A stretch of DNA of 64,000 nucleotides. It comes from Aquila chrysaetos chrysaetos. Taxonomy: Eukaryota; Chordata; Aves; Accipitriformes; Accipitridae. Each line of letters starts with the position of its first letter. Positions within the stretch are counted from its first letter, which is position 1. A model generated the notes under the pieces. The model had not been told where the DNA came from. It did not search any database and worked only from the letters and a program-made list of their open reading frames with translations. The stretch covers positions 62,001-126,000 of the forward strand of contig NW_024470395.1 of the NCBI RefSeq assembly GCF_900496995.4, in the 5' to 3' direction. Both the position numbers and the translations under genes were made by a program. Below are positions 17,000 to 27,839 of the stretch, in pieces.

Positions 17000-17055
17000 T
17001 CTACGGTGTTTATTGGCGTCTCTAACACTCACTGATGCAGATAAATAGTGGACAT
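17000..17055 (-). terminator. ZBTB4: Minus-strand poly(A) signal, probably of ZBTB4
   Basis: The minus strand reads GCCAATAAACACCG (AATAAA is the complement of 17008-17013) in a 70-bp island of ordinary composition inside repeats. No other minus-strand gene lies between here and the ZBTB4 C terminus, so it is the best candidate for that gene's end. The link is inference. Confidence 0.55.
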
Positions 17056-17079
17056 TTGTCACCGCCGCCACCGACCGCC

Positions 17080-17760
17080 GCCGCGGGGACACCGCGGGGA
17101 CACCCCGCTGTGGGGCGCCCCGCCACACCCCCGGGGACCCCTCCCCACTGGGGACACCGCCCTGGGGACCCCCTCCCCAATGGGGCCACCTCAGAGGGGG
17201 ACATCCCCCACGGGGACACTGAAGGGGACCCCTCCCCAGTGGGGACACCCCTTTGGGGACAACCCATTGGGGACACCCCTGAGGGACCCCTCCCCTTTGA
17301 GGCGCTCCGCTGGGGACACCCCACCGGGGACATCCCCTCTTGAGGTCACCCCATTGGGGACATCCCCCGTTAGATGCCACCCCACTTGAGGACACCCCAT
17401 GGGGACGTCCTCCACTGGGGACATCCCAACGGGGACAAGCCTCACTGAGGCCACCCCTTGGGGACGTCCCCCATGGAGGTCACCCCATTGAGGCTGCCCT
17501 ATTGGTGACACCCCTTGGGGACGTCCCCCATGGAGGTCACCCCATTGGGGCCACCTCCTTGAAGCCACCCCGTTGGTGACACCCCATGGGGACGTCCCCC
17601 CATGGAAGTCACCTCATTGAGGCCACTCCATGGGGACGTCCCCCAGGGAGGTCACCCCATTGGGGCCACCCCATGGGGACATCCCCATGGAGGCCACCCT
17701 GTTGGTGACACCCCACTGGTGACACCCCATGGGGATGTCCCCCATGGAGCCCCCCCCCCT
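17080..17760. repeat. GGGGACATCCCCCATGGAGG / CACCCCATTGGGG minisatellite
   Basis: Tandem units of about 20-60 bp mix CACCCCATTGGGGACA and GGGGACGTCCCCCATGGAGG. Many are short dyads. It lies in the presumed ZBTB4 3' UTR. Confidence 0.88.
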
Positions 17761-17779
17761 TCATGCCTCCCCCCCCGGT

Positions 17780-18010
17780 GTCCCCACTGTCCCCAGGGTC
17801 CCCCCACTCCCCTCCCCTCCCCCCCCCTTATTTTTATCTCCATTTTTTTCCACTCTTCCCCTTTTTTGCTTGGTTTTGCCTTTTTTTTTTCGGGCGGGTC
17901 CCCCCTAAAGTGCGGTCGGGGACGGGGACATGGGGGGGGAGAGGGGGACACGCGTGGGGGAGGGGGAGACAAGTGGGGGAGGGGCAGGGGTGGGGGAGGG
18001 GGACAGTCAG
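17780..18010. other. Pyrimidine-rich stretch in the presumed ZBTB4 3' UTR
   Basis: C/T-rich sequence with T runs at about 17827-17892, then GGGGGAGAGGGGGACAC. No gene or known element is recognised. Confidence 0.5.
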
Positions 18011-18059
18011 TAGCAAACGCGGCCACGAAAGTGCAAACGGGAGGAGGGGGCCGCGGCCG

Positions 18060-19370
18060 GGGGGGGGTTGTGTGCACGAGGGGGCTCGCACGGGGAAGGG
18101 GAGGGGGGAGCCTCGCACGAGGACCGGGCTCGCGCGAGGGTCGGCCTCGTGCGAGAAGGGTCCTCGCACGAGGATGGTCCTTGCACAAGGCTGGGTCTCG
18201 TGCAAGGGCGTGACTTGCACGAGGGTGGGCTTTGCGCAAGGACCGCCCTCGCACGAGGCTGGGTCTTGCACGAGCACAACGCTCGCTCGAGCGTGGGCTC
18301 CGCGTGAGGATGGGCCTCGCGCGAGGACCGGGTTCGCACGAGGATCGGCCTTGTGCAAGGGCGGTCCTTGCACGAGGCCGAGTCTTGCACAAGGATGGGC
18401 CTTGTGCAAGGACGGGCCCCGTGCAAGGATGGTCCTCGCCTGAGGATGGTCCTTCCACGAGGACAGGCCTTACGCAAGGACGTGCTTCGCACGAGGCCCA
18501 CCCTTGCACAAGGAGGGGTGTTGCACAAGAACAACCCCCGTGCAAGGAGGAGCCTCGCACGAGGCCGTCCCTCGCACACGCGGCGGGGGGGGGGCGATGG
18601 CCTCGCACGGCCGGGCGTAGCGTGGGGGCGGCCTTGCACGAGGAGGGGGGGGGGCGTGAGAGGGGCCTGGCGCGGGCGTGCGTTGCACGAGGCTGGACCT
18701 TGCACGGGGGCGCATTGCATAAAGACGGGCCTTGCGCGGGGCAGGGGCGGGGCCTTGCGCGGGGATGGGGCGTGGCACGGGCGTGGCACGAGGAGGGCGG
18801 TGCCGGCCGTGCGCGCTCGTGTGAGGCACGAGGGCGGGGCTCGCACGGGGGGGGCGTGCGGGAGGGGCGGCGGGGCCGTGCGACAGAGCGGACGGCGGGC
18901 GGCGCCTGGCCGTGCGACGCACGAGGATCCACCTCGCGCAGTCGTGCGGCGCACAAGGATGTTCTTTGCACACTCGTGCGTCGCACGAGGACGGGCGTCG
19001 CACGAGGATCGACCATGCCTGCCCGTGCACCGCACAAGGGCGCTCCTCCCACAAGCCGCGCGTTGCACGAGGATGGTCTTTGCACAACCACGCATCGCAC
19101 GGGGATCTACCCCGCCTGCCCGTGCGTTGCACGAGGACACACCTTGCGCCGCTGTGCATCGCACGAGCGTGGTCCTCGCGCGCCCACGCGCCGCACGAGG
19201 CTAGGCCGCGCTCGGGCGTGCCTCGCACGAGGATCCGCCGCGCGCGCTTGTGCGTTGCACGAGGACGTTCCTCGCCCGCCCGGGCCTCGCACGAGGATCC
19301 CCCCCCCCCCGCCCACCCCCCAGGAAGACGCGGGGCCTCGCACGCCCCTCGCACGCCCCTTGCACGCCGG
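18060..19370. repeat. 1.3-kb GCACGAGG palindromic minisatellite
   Basis: Dozens of units of about 30 bp such as CTCGCACGAGGACGGGCCTT and CTTGTGCAAGGATGG. The word GCACGAGG and its complement CCTCGTGC alternate, so a single strand could fold into many hairpins. CpG density is high. Long open frames exist on both strands because stops are rare in the unit; they are not treated as genes. Confidence 0.92.
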
Positions 19371-19479
19371 GGGGGGGGGGGATCGGGGGGGGGGGACACA
19401 CGCTGGAATGTCACTGCGATGCCGTAAGGTGCCAAGGGCGGGGGGGGGGGGGGGGGGGGTGTCGGGTTTTGGGGGGGGC

Positions 19480-19930
19480 CCCGGGATAGTGGGGGGGACC
19501 CCAGTTTATTGGGGGAGGGGCCCTGATTTATTGGGGGGGGCCCCTTATAGTGGGGGGGGGCCCGTTTGGGGGTTTGGGGGTGCAAAATTCTGCGGGGGGG
19601 GGGAATGGGGGGCCCCCTATACTGGGGGGGGTCCCCCACTATTTTGGGGAGGCTCCACTATACTGGGGGGCCCCAATATACTGGGGGGGCCCTATACTGG
19701 GGGGTTTCTCTATACTGGGGGGGGGTCCAAGTATATTGGGGGTCCCCTATACTGGGGGGGGCCTATAATGGGGGTTCCCCTATACTGGGGGGGTCCTCTA
19801 TACTGGAGGGGTCCCCTATACTGGGGGCGTCCGCTATACTGGGGGGGGGGGGCCCTATACTGGGGGTTTTCCCTATACTGGGGGACGGTCCCTGTACTGG
19901 GGGGGGCCCAGACCCTGTCCCATTCCCCCC
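19480..19930. repeat. CTATACTGGGGGGG minisatellite
   Basis: About 25 tandem units of 15-18 bp with core CCCTATACTGGGGGG. Confidence 0.92.
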
Positions 19931-20029
19931 CCCAGTTTGAGGTGACTGGGAGCCTCCCCAGTATACCCAGTGCCCCCCCCCCATTCCCATACTGGTCCCT
20001 GTGGCACCCCCAGATGCTGCCCCCCACCC

Positions 20030-20630
20030 CATGGCATTATGGGGGGGTGGTCCCTCTGCCCCCCAGGTCCCAAGGGGGGGTCCCCACCAGTGTCCCCTAT
20101 GGGGCAGAGATCCCCAACCTCCCCCATGGGGCCCCCCCCCATCTCCTATGGGGCAGAAGACACCCCCCCCAACTTCCTCTATGGGGCAGGGGGGGCCCCC
20201 ACTATTTCCTATGGGGCCCCCCACTTCCCCTATAGGGCTGGAGCCCCCCTACTCACCTGGGGACCCCCCCCATCTCCTATGGGCCCCCCCCAACCTCTTA
20301 TGGCCCTCCCTCCATGCTATGGGACCCCCCCCCATCTCCCCCTATGGGGCAGGGTCCCCCAACTCCTATGGGCCCCCCCCATTTCCTATGGGGCCCTCAA
20401 CCTCCTATGGGGCCCCCCCCATCTCCTATGGGGGCCCCCCACCTCCTATGGGCCCCCCCCATGCTATGCCCACCCCCACTTCCTATGGGGCAGGGGCCCC
20501 CCATTTCCTATGGGGCCCTAAACCTCCTATAGGGCCCCCCCCACATGCTATGGGGCCCCCCCACCTCCGGGGCCCCCCGCCCCCCTCTATGGGGCAGGAC
20601 CCCCCCCACCCCCCCCCCCCCCCCCCCCTC
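20030..20630. repeat. CTCCTATGGGGCCCCCC minisatellite
   Basis: Tandem units of about 20-40 bp with core CTCCTATGGGGCCCCCCC. It lies directly downstream of the last recognisable ZBTB4 codons. The ZBTB4 stop cannot be placed because frames slip in C/G runs here. Confidence 0.88.
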
Positions 20631-20739
20631 CTCAAGTCCCCCCCCCCCGCTTTCCGGGGTCGCTCCCCTCCCCCTCCGGGGAACCCAAAAGTGGGGGGTA
20701 CGGAGGGGGGGAGGGGTGGGGGGACACCCCCCCCCCCCC

Positions 20740-21655
20740 CCCCCAAAAACCCCTCGTTTTCGGGGAGCACCACGTTGAGGGCCAGGGGGAGGGGGAAGGG
20801 GTAGGGGTACGCGGCCACCAGCCGGGGGCCGTAGGGGAGGGGGAAACCGGGGGGAGGAGGGGGGGGTCGGGGGGGTCCCCCCCTTTGCCCCCCTCCCCCT
20901 CCTCCCCCTCCCCCAATTTCGGGGTCCCCCCCCCCGCCTCAGTAGAGCCAAAGGTTGTTCCTGAACCGGGTAACCCCCGCTGGGACCCGGCGACGGTGAC
21001 ACCCCCTCGCCGCCCGTCGCCGCGTCAACCCCGTCACCGGGAATCGGGGGGGGGGACGGCGATATCGTCACCCGGCGGCGGGGGAGGGGTGACACCCCCT
21101 TTTTCCCCTCCCCCTTCCTCCTTCACCCCCGCCACCGCCGGCGGGGTGTAGGCGATGACAGTCGGCGGCGGCGGCGACACGGGCGATGGCGGCGGCGACT
21201 CCGCCTGATGCCGTTTGGCGTGCCGGCTGAGCGCCGCCGCCGTCTTACAGACCTTGGCGCAGCGGCTACAGGCGAAGCGCAAAGACGGCCGCCGTCCCCA
21301 CGCGGGGGGTGGGGGGACCGGTTGTACCCACCCCCCCTCCCCCGCCGGACGTCCCCTCGTGTCCCCGTTGGTGTTTCCGTAATTTCCTCAAAGCCGTGAA
21401 AGTTTTCCCGCACACCCGGCACGGGTGTTGCCAATCCCGCCGCCGGTGCCCGTCCCCCGACTGCGCGTCACCGTCGCCTTCGTCACCGTCACCCGTCGAC
21501 CACCGTAACGAGCGCAACTTGCGGCGCCAACGGGATTTCTTCGCCTTGACGGCGCCGGTTGTGCTGCCGGTTGTACCGCCGCCGGTTGTACCGCCGCCGG
21601 TTGTCTTCCGTTTGGGTTTGTAGGTGTAATATGGGCGCCAATCGGTGATCTGTGG
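20740..21655 (-). CDS. ZBTB4: ZBTB4 C-terminal part: two zinc fingers and tail, frame interrupted
   Basis: Read on the minus strand from 21655: ITDWRPYYTYKPKRK, a basic stretch SRWRRKLRSLRW, zinc finger CRVCGKTFTALRKLRKHQRGH (about 21350-21440), GRRPSLRFACSRCAKVCKTA with a second finger (about 21215-21285), VIAYTP then VKEEGGG, GYPVQEQPLALL (about 20935-20975), and PYGPRLVAAYPY then LALNVVLPENEGF (about 20750-20840). Each block matches human ZBTB4 in order. The reading frame changes at C/G homopolymers near 21310-21330, 21040-21055 and again before 20900. I take these as base-call errors, but the stop cannot be set. Upstream coding sequence should join directly, but the inverted arm begins at 21644 instead. 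Confidence 0.85.
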
Positions 21656-22439
21656 GGCTGGATCTCAGCTGGGATGACTGGGATCTCCCAGAATCCGTGG
21701 GGATGGATATAAGTGGGGCTGGAGCTGGATCTCCTGGGATCTGGAGGCCGGAGGTCCCGGGGTGGATCTGGGATCCCCGGGGCCCCGGGGGTCTGGTTGT
21801 TGCCTGCAAAGGAGCTGGGATCTGCCGGGATCCATGGGGCTGGATCTCGGCCGTGGCAGAGTTGGGATCTCTGGGGGGGGGGTGGGGTGTCTTGATCTTG
21901 GGGGATCCCATGACCCCTGGGGGATCCCTGGGGGGGATCCCATGAACTTGGGGGGGATCTCTTGATCCTGGGGGATCCCTTGGGGATCCCATGATTGGCA
22001 GGGGATCCCTTGACCCTGGGGGGGTCCCTGATCTTGGGGGGATCCCTTGACCCCGGGAGCCATCCCAGACCCCCAGAGGTGCCGTGGGGCAGAGCGGGGA
22101 TGCTGGAAAGGTGGGGGGGGTGGTCTGGGGAGGGTCGTTAAGGGGAGCCAGTAATGAGCTGGGGGGGATCCTGGGGGGTGGGGGCAGGAAGGGGTCCTAG
22201 GGGGTAGGGGGGGGCAGGTTGGGGGGCAGCATGGGGGCTAGTGGGGTTGGGGGGGCAGACTCTGGGCTGCCGTGGTGGGTCACGCTGTGGGGCAGCCTAG
22301 GGATGGAGGTACCGTGGGTCACACCTTGGGCAGCCCCCCTGCCATAGTTCATGCCGTGGTCACGCTATGGGGCAGCGCCAGGGATGGAGGTGCCATGGTC
22401 GGCCCGGTTCAAGCTGTGGGGCAGGCCGCGGGTCACACT

Positions 22440-23900
22440 GTGGGGCAGCTGTCGTGCCGTTCGTCATGCCGTGGGTCACGCCGCGGGTGACGCCGTGGGT
22501 CGGCCGCGGGTGACGCCGTGGGTCCGACTACGGGGCAGCCCCCGCCTTGCGGGTGGCACTGTGGGTCACGCTTGGGGTCAGGGGGGTGACGCCGTGGGTC
22601 ACGCCACGGGCGACGCCGCGGGTCGCGCCGTGGGTCGGGCCGCGGCCGACCCCTTCTCGCCTCGTGCCGCGCTTCCCTGTGGTCCCTCCCCCACCCCCCT
22701 CCCTCGTCCGTTTTTCCGCCGTGGGTCGCAGCCGCGGCGGCTCCCGCAGCCATTTTAGCCGCCGGCCGAGGAGGCCCCGACGCAAAATGGCTCCTTGGTG
22801 CCGCGGGGGGGGGCGGGGGCCGGGGCGCGCCGTGGGGCTGGGACGCTGTGGGGCAGGGACCCTCAGCCCCACGGCACACGGCCCTGCCCCGTGGCATGGG
22901 GATGCCCTGCCCCACGGCACAGGGACCGCCCCCCCCCCCCCCCCCCACGCAGCCCCATGGCATGGGGACGCCCTGACCCACAGCGTGGGGGGGCACCAGG
23001 TAGTCAGGGGGGGGTGGGTGTCAGTGATGTGTGTTGGGCTGGGGGGAGCCCAATCCATGGGGCTGCGGGACCCTACTCTGTGGGGCTGGGGGGGGGGATA
23101 TGGGGGGCTGAGGGAGCGTGATATGTGGGGCTGGGGGAGCCACGAGCTGTGGGGCTGGGGGGTCCCCATGCTGTGGGGCTGGGGACCCGGATATGTGGGG
23201 CTGAGGGAGCCCTAAATTTTGGGGCTGGGGGACCCCAATCCATGGGGCTGGGGCCCCCGTTGTGTGGGCTGATGGAACCCAAAAAACCGTGGGGCTGGGG
23301 GACCCTGATCTGTGGGGCTGGGGAACTCCTAAAGTGTGGGGCTGGGGACCCTGATCCGGGGCTGATCTGTGGGGCTGGGGGACCCTGATATGTGGGGGCT
23401 GGGTGTGAGGATGCTGCGGGGCCGGGGACCCCCACGCAGTGGGGCTGGCTGGGCCACGGGGCCCCCCAACACCCCCAGAAGGGACCCCACGGAGGGAACT
23501 CAGGTGTCCAAGTGTCCCCAAATAGGGGACCCAGGCGTCCAGCCAGCCCCATAGAAGGGACCCCGGCAGCCGAGAGACCCCATGGAGAGGACCCAGGCAT
23601 TCAGGTGACCCCCAAAACAGGGGACCCGGCTCTGGGCCCCCCCAAATGTAACCCAGGCATCTGGGCGACCCCCAGTAGGGGTCCCAGGGTCTGGCCAGCC
23701 CCATAGAAAGGACCCAGGCATCGGCGGGCACCCCATAGAAGGGACCTCGGTGCCCAAGTGACCCCACGGAGAGGACCCAGGCGCCCGGGCCCCCCCGAAA
23801 TAGGGGACGCAGGCGTCTGGGTGACCCCATGGAGAGGACCCAGCTGTCCGAATGTCCCCAAGTAGGGGGCCCAGGCATCCGGGCGCCCCCTCCCCACTGA
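22440..23900. repeat. Left-arm minisatellites upstream of ZBTB4 copy
   Basis: Three arrays lie in series: GGGTGACGCCGTGGGTC (about 22440-22660), TGTGGGGCTGGGGGACCC (about 23040-23460) and CCCATAGAAGGGACCCAGGC (about 23470-23900). Between them 22700-22810 is a CpG-rich island with CATTTTAGCC and AAAATGGC (YY1-type words in both directions). Mirror copies lie in the right arm. Confidence 0.85.
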
Positions 23901-23930
23901 CTCCCGTATCCCGCAGGTGTCGCCGCGGGG

Positions 23931-25779
23931 ATGGCTCCGGTCGTGGAGGTGTCGGACGCCGGGCATTGCCGTTCGTTACTGGTGGAGTTAAACGAGCAAC
24001 GGTTGAGGGGCCAATTCTGTGACGTCACCATCATCGCCGAGGACACCAAATTCCGCCCATAAAAACGTCTTGGCCGCATCCAGCCCCTTCTTCAAACAAG
24101 CTTTGGCCGAAGAACCCACCTGCCCCACCCTGCCCAAGTTTTGGAGCTTCCCGGTGTCCAAGCCGGCGTCTTCTCCGACGTCCTCAACTTCATCTACAAC
24201 TCCCGCTTGGCCGTCCCGTCGCAGGCAGCTGCCCGCGAGTTGGGCGCCGTTGGCCGACGGTTGGGTATCTCTTGCCTCCAAGGGTTGGAAGTGGGGACCC
24301 CCAAGGAGATGAACGGATCTTGGACCCCCCCCGTGACGGGGGATCCCCGCTCACCCGCCGCCCCGGTTGATTTAACCTGCCCGCCGCGGTCAAGCGATAC
24401 GCCGGCGGTTGCCGAACCGGTGACGGCGTCGCCGTCATCGGCGGCGGCGGCATCGTTGCGTTGCGGGTTGTGCGGTCGAGGGTTCAGCACGGCGGCGGCG
24501 TTGGGATTACACGCCAAACTTCACCGTGGGCGCCGGGGTTTGGCGTGCCGGCATTGCGGCAAGAGCTTCATCCACGTCAAGAGGTTGCAAACCCACGAGG
24601 TCCTCTGCAAGGACGGCCATCGCGACGGTGACGCCGTCGCCACCAACACCGCCACGCCGACACCGAAACAAGGCAAGAAGGCATTGCTGTTGCGTCACCG
24701 GGCGTTGGAGTTGATCCCCGAGCAGGAACCGGTGGTGAAGGTGGTGGACGGGCACGTGGTCTACCTGTGCGGGGTTTGCCAACGCTCCTACATGACGCTC
24801 TCCAGCCTGAAGCGTCACGCTAACGTCCACTCTTGGCGACGCAAGTACCCTTGCCGTTATTGCGACAAGGTCTTCGCTTTGGCCGAATATCGCACCAAAC
24901 ACGAGGTCTGGCACACCGGCGAACGCCGCTACCAGTGTATCTTCTGTTGGGAGACCTTCGTCACCTACTACAACCTCAAGACCCACCAGAAAGCCTTTCA
25001 CGGCATCAACCCGGGGCTCATCTCCTCCGAGAAGACGCCCAACGGCGGCTACAAGCCCAAACTCAACGCCCTCAAGCTCTACCGGCTCTTGCCCATGCGG
25101 GCGCATAAGCGACCCTACAAGACCTACAGTCAAGGCTTGGTGGCTGATGGGATCCTCTTGCCGACGGCCAATCCGGTAGAGCCATCGGCGACCGTCGGCG
25201 CTTTCCCATCGCCAAGACCCGAACCGGCGTCGGTCATTGCCTACGGGCGACCGTCAGCGTCGGTCATCGTTCATAGCGGGGCGGCGGCCGCTTCCGTTAT
25301 CGCCTATAATGGGAGGGCGGGGGAGGCAGCAGCGGTGCCGGCGGTGCCGGCGGCACCGGCGGCGGCGCCAGCGGCCCGGCCGATGAAGAAACAGGTGTTG
25401 CGGGATTACATTGAGGCGCAGCGAGCGGCTGGGGAGGCGCCGGTGGGTGATAGTGGGACGGCGCCGACAACCCAACCGTCACCCGCCGCCGCCGGCACCG
25501 GTTCCACCACCACCGCCAGCCGTACCATGACCTACGTGGCCAAACCGGCTTACGTGGGGACGGCGGGGGAGAGCCGGGCGGCGCCGCTTTGCCAAATCAC
25601 CGTCCGTATTGGCGAGGAAGCCATCGTCAAGCGGCGCATCTCCGAGACCGACCTCCGGTTGGAGACCACCGGCACCGGCACCGGCACCACCGCCTCCCCG
25701 ACTGCTCACCGTCGCGCCGCCGCCACTGCCGCCTGTTCCCGCCGGAGCGGTGACGATGACAGCGATGCCGAGACCGCCT
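23931..25779 (+). CDS. ZBTB4: ZBTB4 N-terminal half, left-arm (inverted) copy: BTB and five zinc fingers
   Basis: ZBTB4 is a Kaiso-family repressor that binds methylated CpG and TCCTGCNA-type sites in the nucleus. After acceptor CCCGCAG the ATG at 23931 starts MAPVVEVSDAGHCRS, then LRGQFCDVTIIAEDTKF (BTB). A 2-bp deficit relative to the right arm near 24055 shifts the frame. The frame from about 24125 is then open to the gap: FSDVLNFIYNSRLAVP, fingers at about 24456-24525, 24538-24606, 24758-24830, 24843-24912 and 24927-25000 (CGLC, CRHC, CGVC, CRYC, CIFC), EKTPNGGYKPKL, and ICQ-type TVRIGEEAIVKRRISETDL. Bases 25291-25779 have no partner in the right arm and appear to be the only copy of that coding stretch. 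The plus orientation is probably an artefact. Confidence 0.85.
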
Positions 25780-26279
25780 NNNNNNNNNNNNNNNNNNNNN
25801 NNNNNNNNNNNNNNNNNNNNNNNNNNNNNNNNNNNNNNNNNNNNNNNNNNNNNNNNNNNNNNNNNNNNNNNNNNNNNNNNNNNNNNNNNNNNNNNNNNNN
25901 NNNNNNNNNNNNNNNNNNNNNNNNNNNNNNNNNNNNNNNNNNNNNNNNNNNNNNNNNNNNNNNNNNNNNNNNNNNNNNNNNNNNNNNNNNNNNNNNNNNN
26001 NNNNNNNNNNNNNNNNNNNNNNNNNNNNNNNNNNNNNNNNNNNNNNNNNNNNNNNNNNNNNNNNNNNNNNNNNNNNNNNNNNNNNNNNNNNNNNNNNNNN
26101 NNNNNNNNNNNNNNNNNNNNNNNNNNNNNNNNNNNNNNNNNNNNNNNNNNNNNNNNNNNNNNNNNNNNNNNNNNNNNNNNNNNNNNNNNNNNNNNNNNNN
26201 NNNNNNNNNNNNNNNNNNNNNNNNNNNNNNNNNNNNNNNNNNNNNNNNNNNNNNNNNNNNNNNNNNNNNNNNNNNNNNN
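25780..26279. other. Assembly gap, 500 N
   Basis: Exactly 500 N, a placeholder size. It lies inside ZBTB4 coding sequence and at the centre of the inverted duplication. The missing ZBTB4 part should include the acidic linker between ISETDL and WRPYY. Confidence 0.99.
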
Positions 26280-26412
26280 GGGGGTAGAAGAGGGAGCGCT
26301 TGCGGGTGCCGGGCACTGCAGGGGGGGTGGGGAGCTCGGTTGCTGAGGTGTCCGGGGGGGGGGGTGGGGAGGGGGGTGGGTTCCACCGCTGCTCCGTCGG
26401 GGGCCAGTTATA
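26280..26412 (-). other. Unassigned fragment beside the gap, possibly coding on the minus strand
   Basis: After a C-run and CCCTGCAG the minus strand reads openly as TELPTPPAVPGTRKRSLFYP into the N run. It matches nothing else in the window and I do not recognise it. It could be missing ZBTB4 linker sequence or low-quality consensus. Confidence 0.25.
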
Positions 26413-26430
26413 GCTATAAACTGGAGATCT

Positions 26431-27823
26431 GTCCCGCCGCCCCTCTATGAACTATTACCGCCGCTTGAACGTCCGCCCGCCGGCCGTATCGATACCGAAG
26501 CCTGGTTATCGGGTCTTGTCGATGGAAAGCGCCGACGGTCTCGCCGATTCTACTACCGCACCCGACCGATCCGGATGTCTTGTCGCAAGAGGATCCCCCA
26601 TGCAGCCACAAGCTTGACTGTAGTTCTTGTAGGGTACGCTTATCGCCTGGCATGGCCAAGAGCCGGCAGAGCTTGAGGGCGTTGAGTTTGGGCTTGTAGC
26701 CGCCGTTGGGCGTCTTCTCGGAGGAGATGAGCCCCGGGTTGATGCCGTGAAAGGCTTTCTGGTGGGTCTTGAGGTTGTAGTAGGTGACGAAGGTCTCCCA
26801 ACAGAAGATACACTGGTAGCGGCGTTCGCCGGTGTGCCAGACCTCGTGTTTGGTGCGATATTCGGCCAAAGCGAAGACCTTGTCGCAATAACGGCAAGGG
26901 TACTTGCGTCGCCAAGAGTGGACGTTAGCGTGAACGCTTCAGGCTGGAGAGGCGTCATGTAGGAGCGTTGGCAAACCCCGCACAGGTAGACCACGTGCCC
27001 GTCCACCACCTTCACCACCGGTTCCTGCTCGGGGATCAACTCCAACGCCCGGTGACGCAACAGCAATGCCTTCTTGCCTTGTTTCGGTGTCGGCGTGGCG
27101 GTGTTGGTGGCGACGGCGTCACCGTCGCGATGGCCGTCCTTGCAGAGGACCTCGTGGGTTTGCAACCTCTTGACGTGGATGAAGCTCTTGCCGCAATGCC
27201 GGCACGCCAAACCCCGGCGCCCACGGTGAAGTTTGGCGTGTAATCCCAACGCCGCCGCCGTGCTGAACCCTCGACCGCACAACCCGCAACGCAACGATGC
27301 CGCCGCCGCCGATGACGGCGACGCCGTCACCGGTTCGGCAACCGCCGGCGTATCGCTTGACCGCGGCGGGCAGGTTAAATCAACCGGGGCGGCGGGTGAG
27401 CGGGGATCCCCCGTCACGGGGGGGGGTCCAAGATCCGTTCATCTCCTTGGGGGTCCCCACTTCCAACCCTTGGAGGCAAGAGATACCCAACCGTCGGCCA
27501 ACGGCGCCCAACTCGCGGGCAGCTGCCTGCGACGGGACGGCCAAGCGGGAGTTGTAGATGAAGTTGAGGACGTCGGAGAAGACGCCGGCTTGGACACCGG
27601 GAAGCTCCAAAACTTGGGCAGGGGTTGGGCAGGTGGGTTCTTCGGCCAAAGCTTGTTTGAAGAAGGGGCTGGATGCGGCCAAGACGTTTTTATGGGCTCG
27701 GAATTTGGTGTCCTCGGCGATGATGGTGACGTCACAGAATTGGCCCCTCAACCGTTGCTCGTTTAACTCCACCAGTAACGAACGGCAATGCCCGGCGTCC
27801 GACACCTCCACGACCGGAGCCAT
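26431..27823 (-). CDS. ZBTB4: ZBTB4 N-terminal half, right-arm copy, probably the true orientation
   Basis: It starts at ATG 27823-27821 after acceptor CGCAG. BTB residues run LVELNEQRLRGQFCDVTII, then FRAHKNVLAASSPFFKQAL, intact where the left arm is broken. After about 27430 the frame shifts at a G/C run. Fingers one to five are then readable in order at about 27300, 27220, 26990, 26900 and 26810 (CGLC, CRHC, CGVC, CRYC, CIFC). From about 26680 down to 26431 the sequence differs from the left arm at many bases and reads poorly, as expected at a low-coverage contig end. Orientation agrees with the C-terminal part at 20.74-21.66 kb, so this arm most likely belongs to the real gene. Confidence 0.85.
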
Positions 27824-27839
27824 CCCCGCGGCGCCCACC

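Noticed and set aside
16138-17025. Pro/Ser/Cys-rich frames (PMSPMSPMSP) resembling an RPB1-like CTD
   Set aside because: They arise from the CCCCATGTCC array. The heptad YSPTSPS is absent, and the real CTD lies beyond the right edge.
19385-19445. Minus-strand PYGIAVTFQR as a possible last ZBTB4 exon (human tail has FGYAV)
   Set aside because: The similarity is five residues, and it is separated from the rest of the C terminus by over 1 kb of repeats without a convincing donor. Too weak to call.
17652-20235. Long open frames on both strands across the GCACGAGG array
   Set aside because: CpG-rich units contain almost no stop words. The peptides are simple repeats on both strands and no family is recognised.
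23931-27823. Two divergent-looking ZBTB genes flanking a gap
   Set aside because: The two arms are copies of one sequence including noncoding repeats, and the C-terminal half exists once. An assembly artefact is the better explanation.
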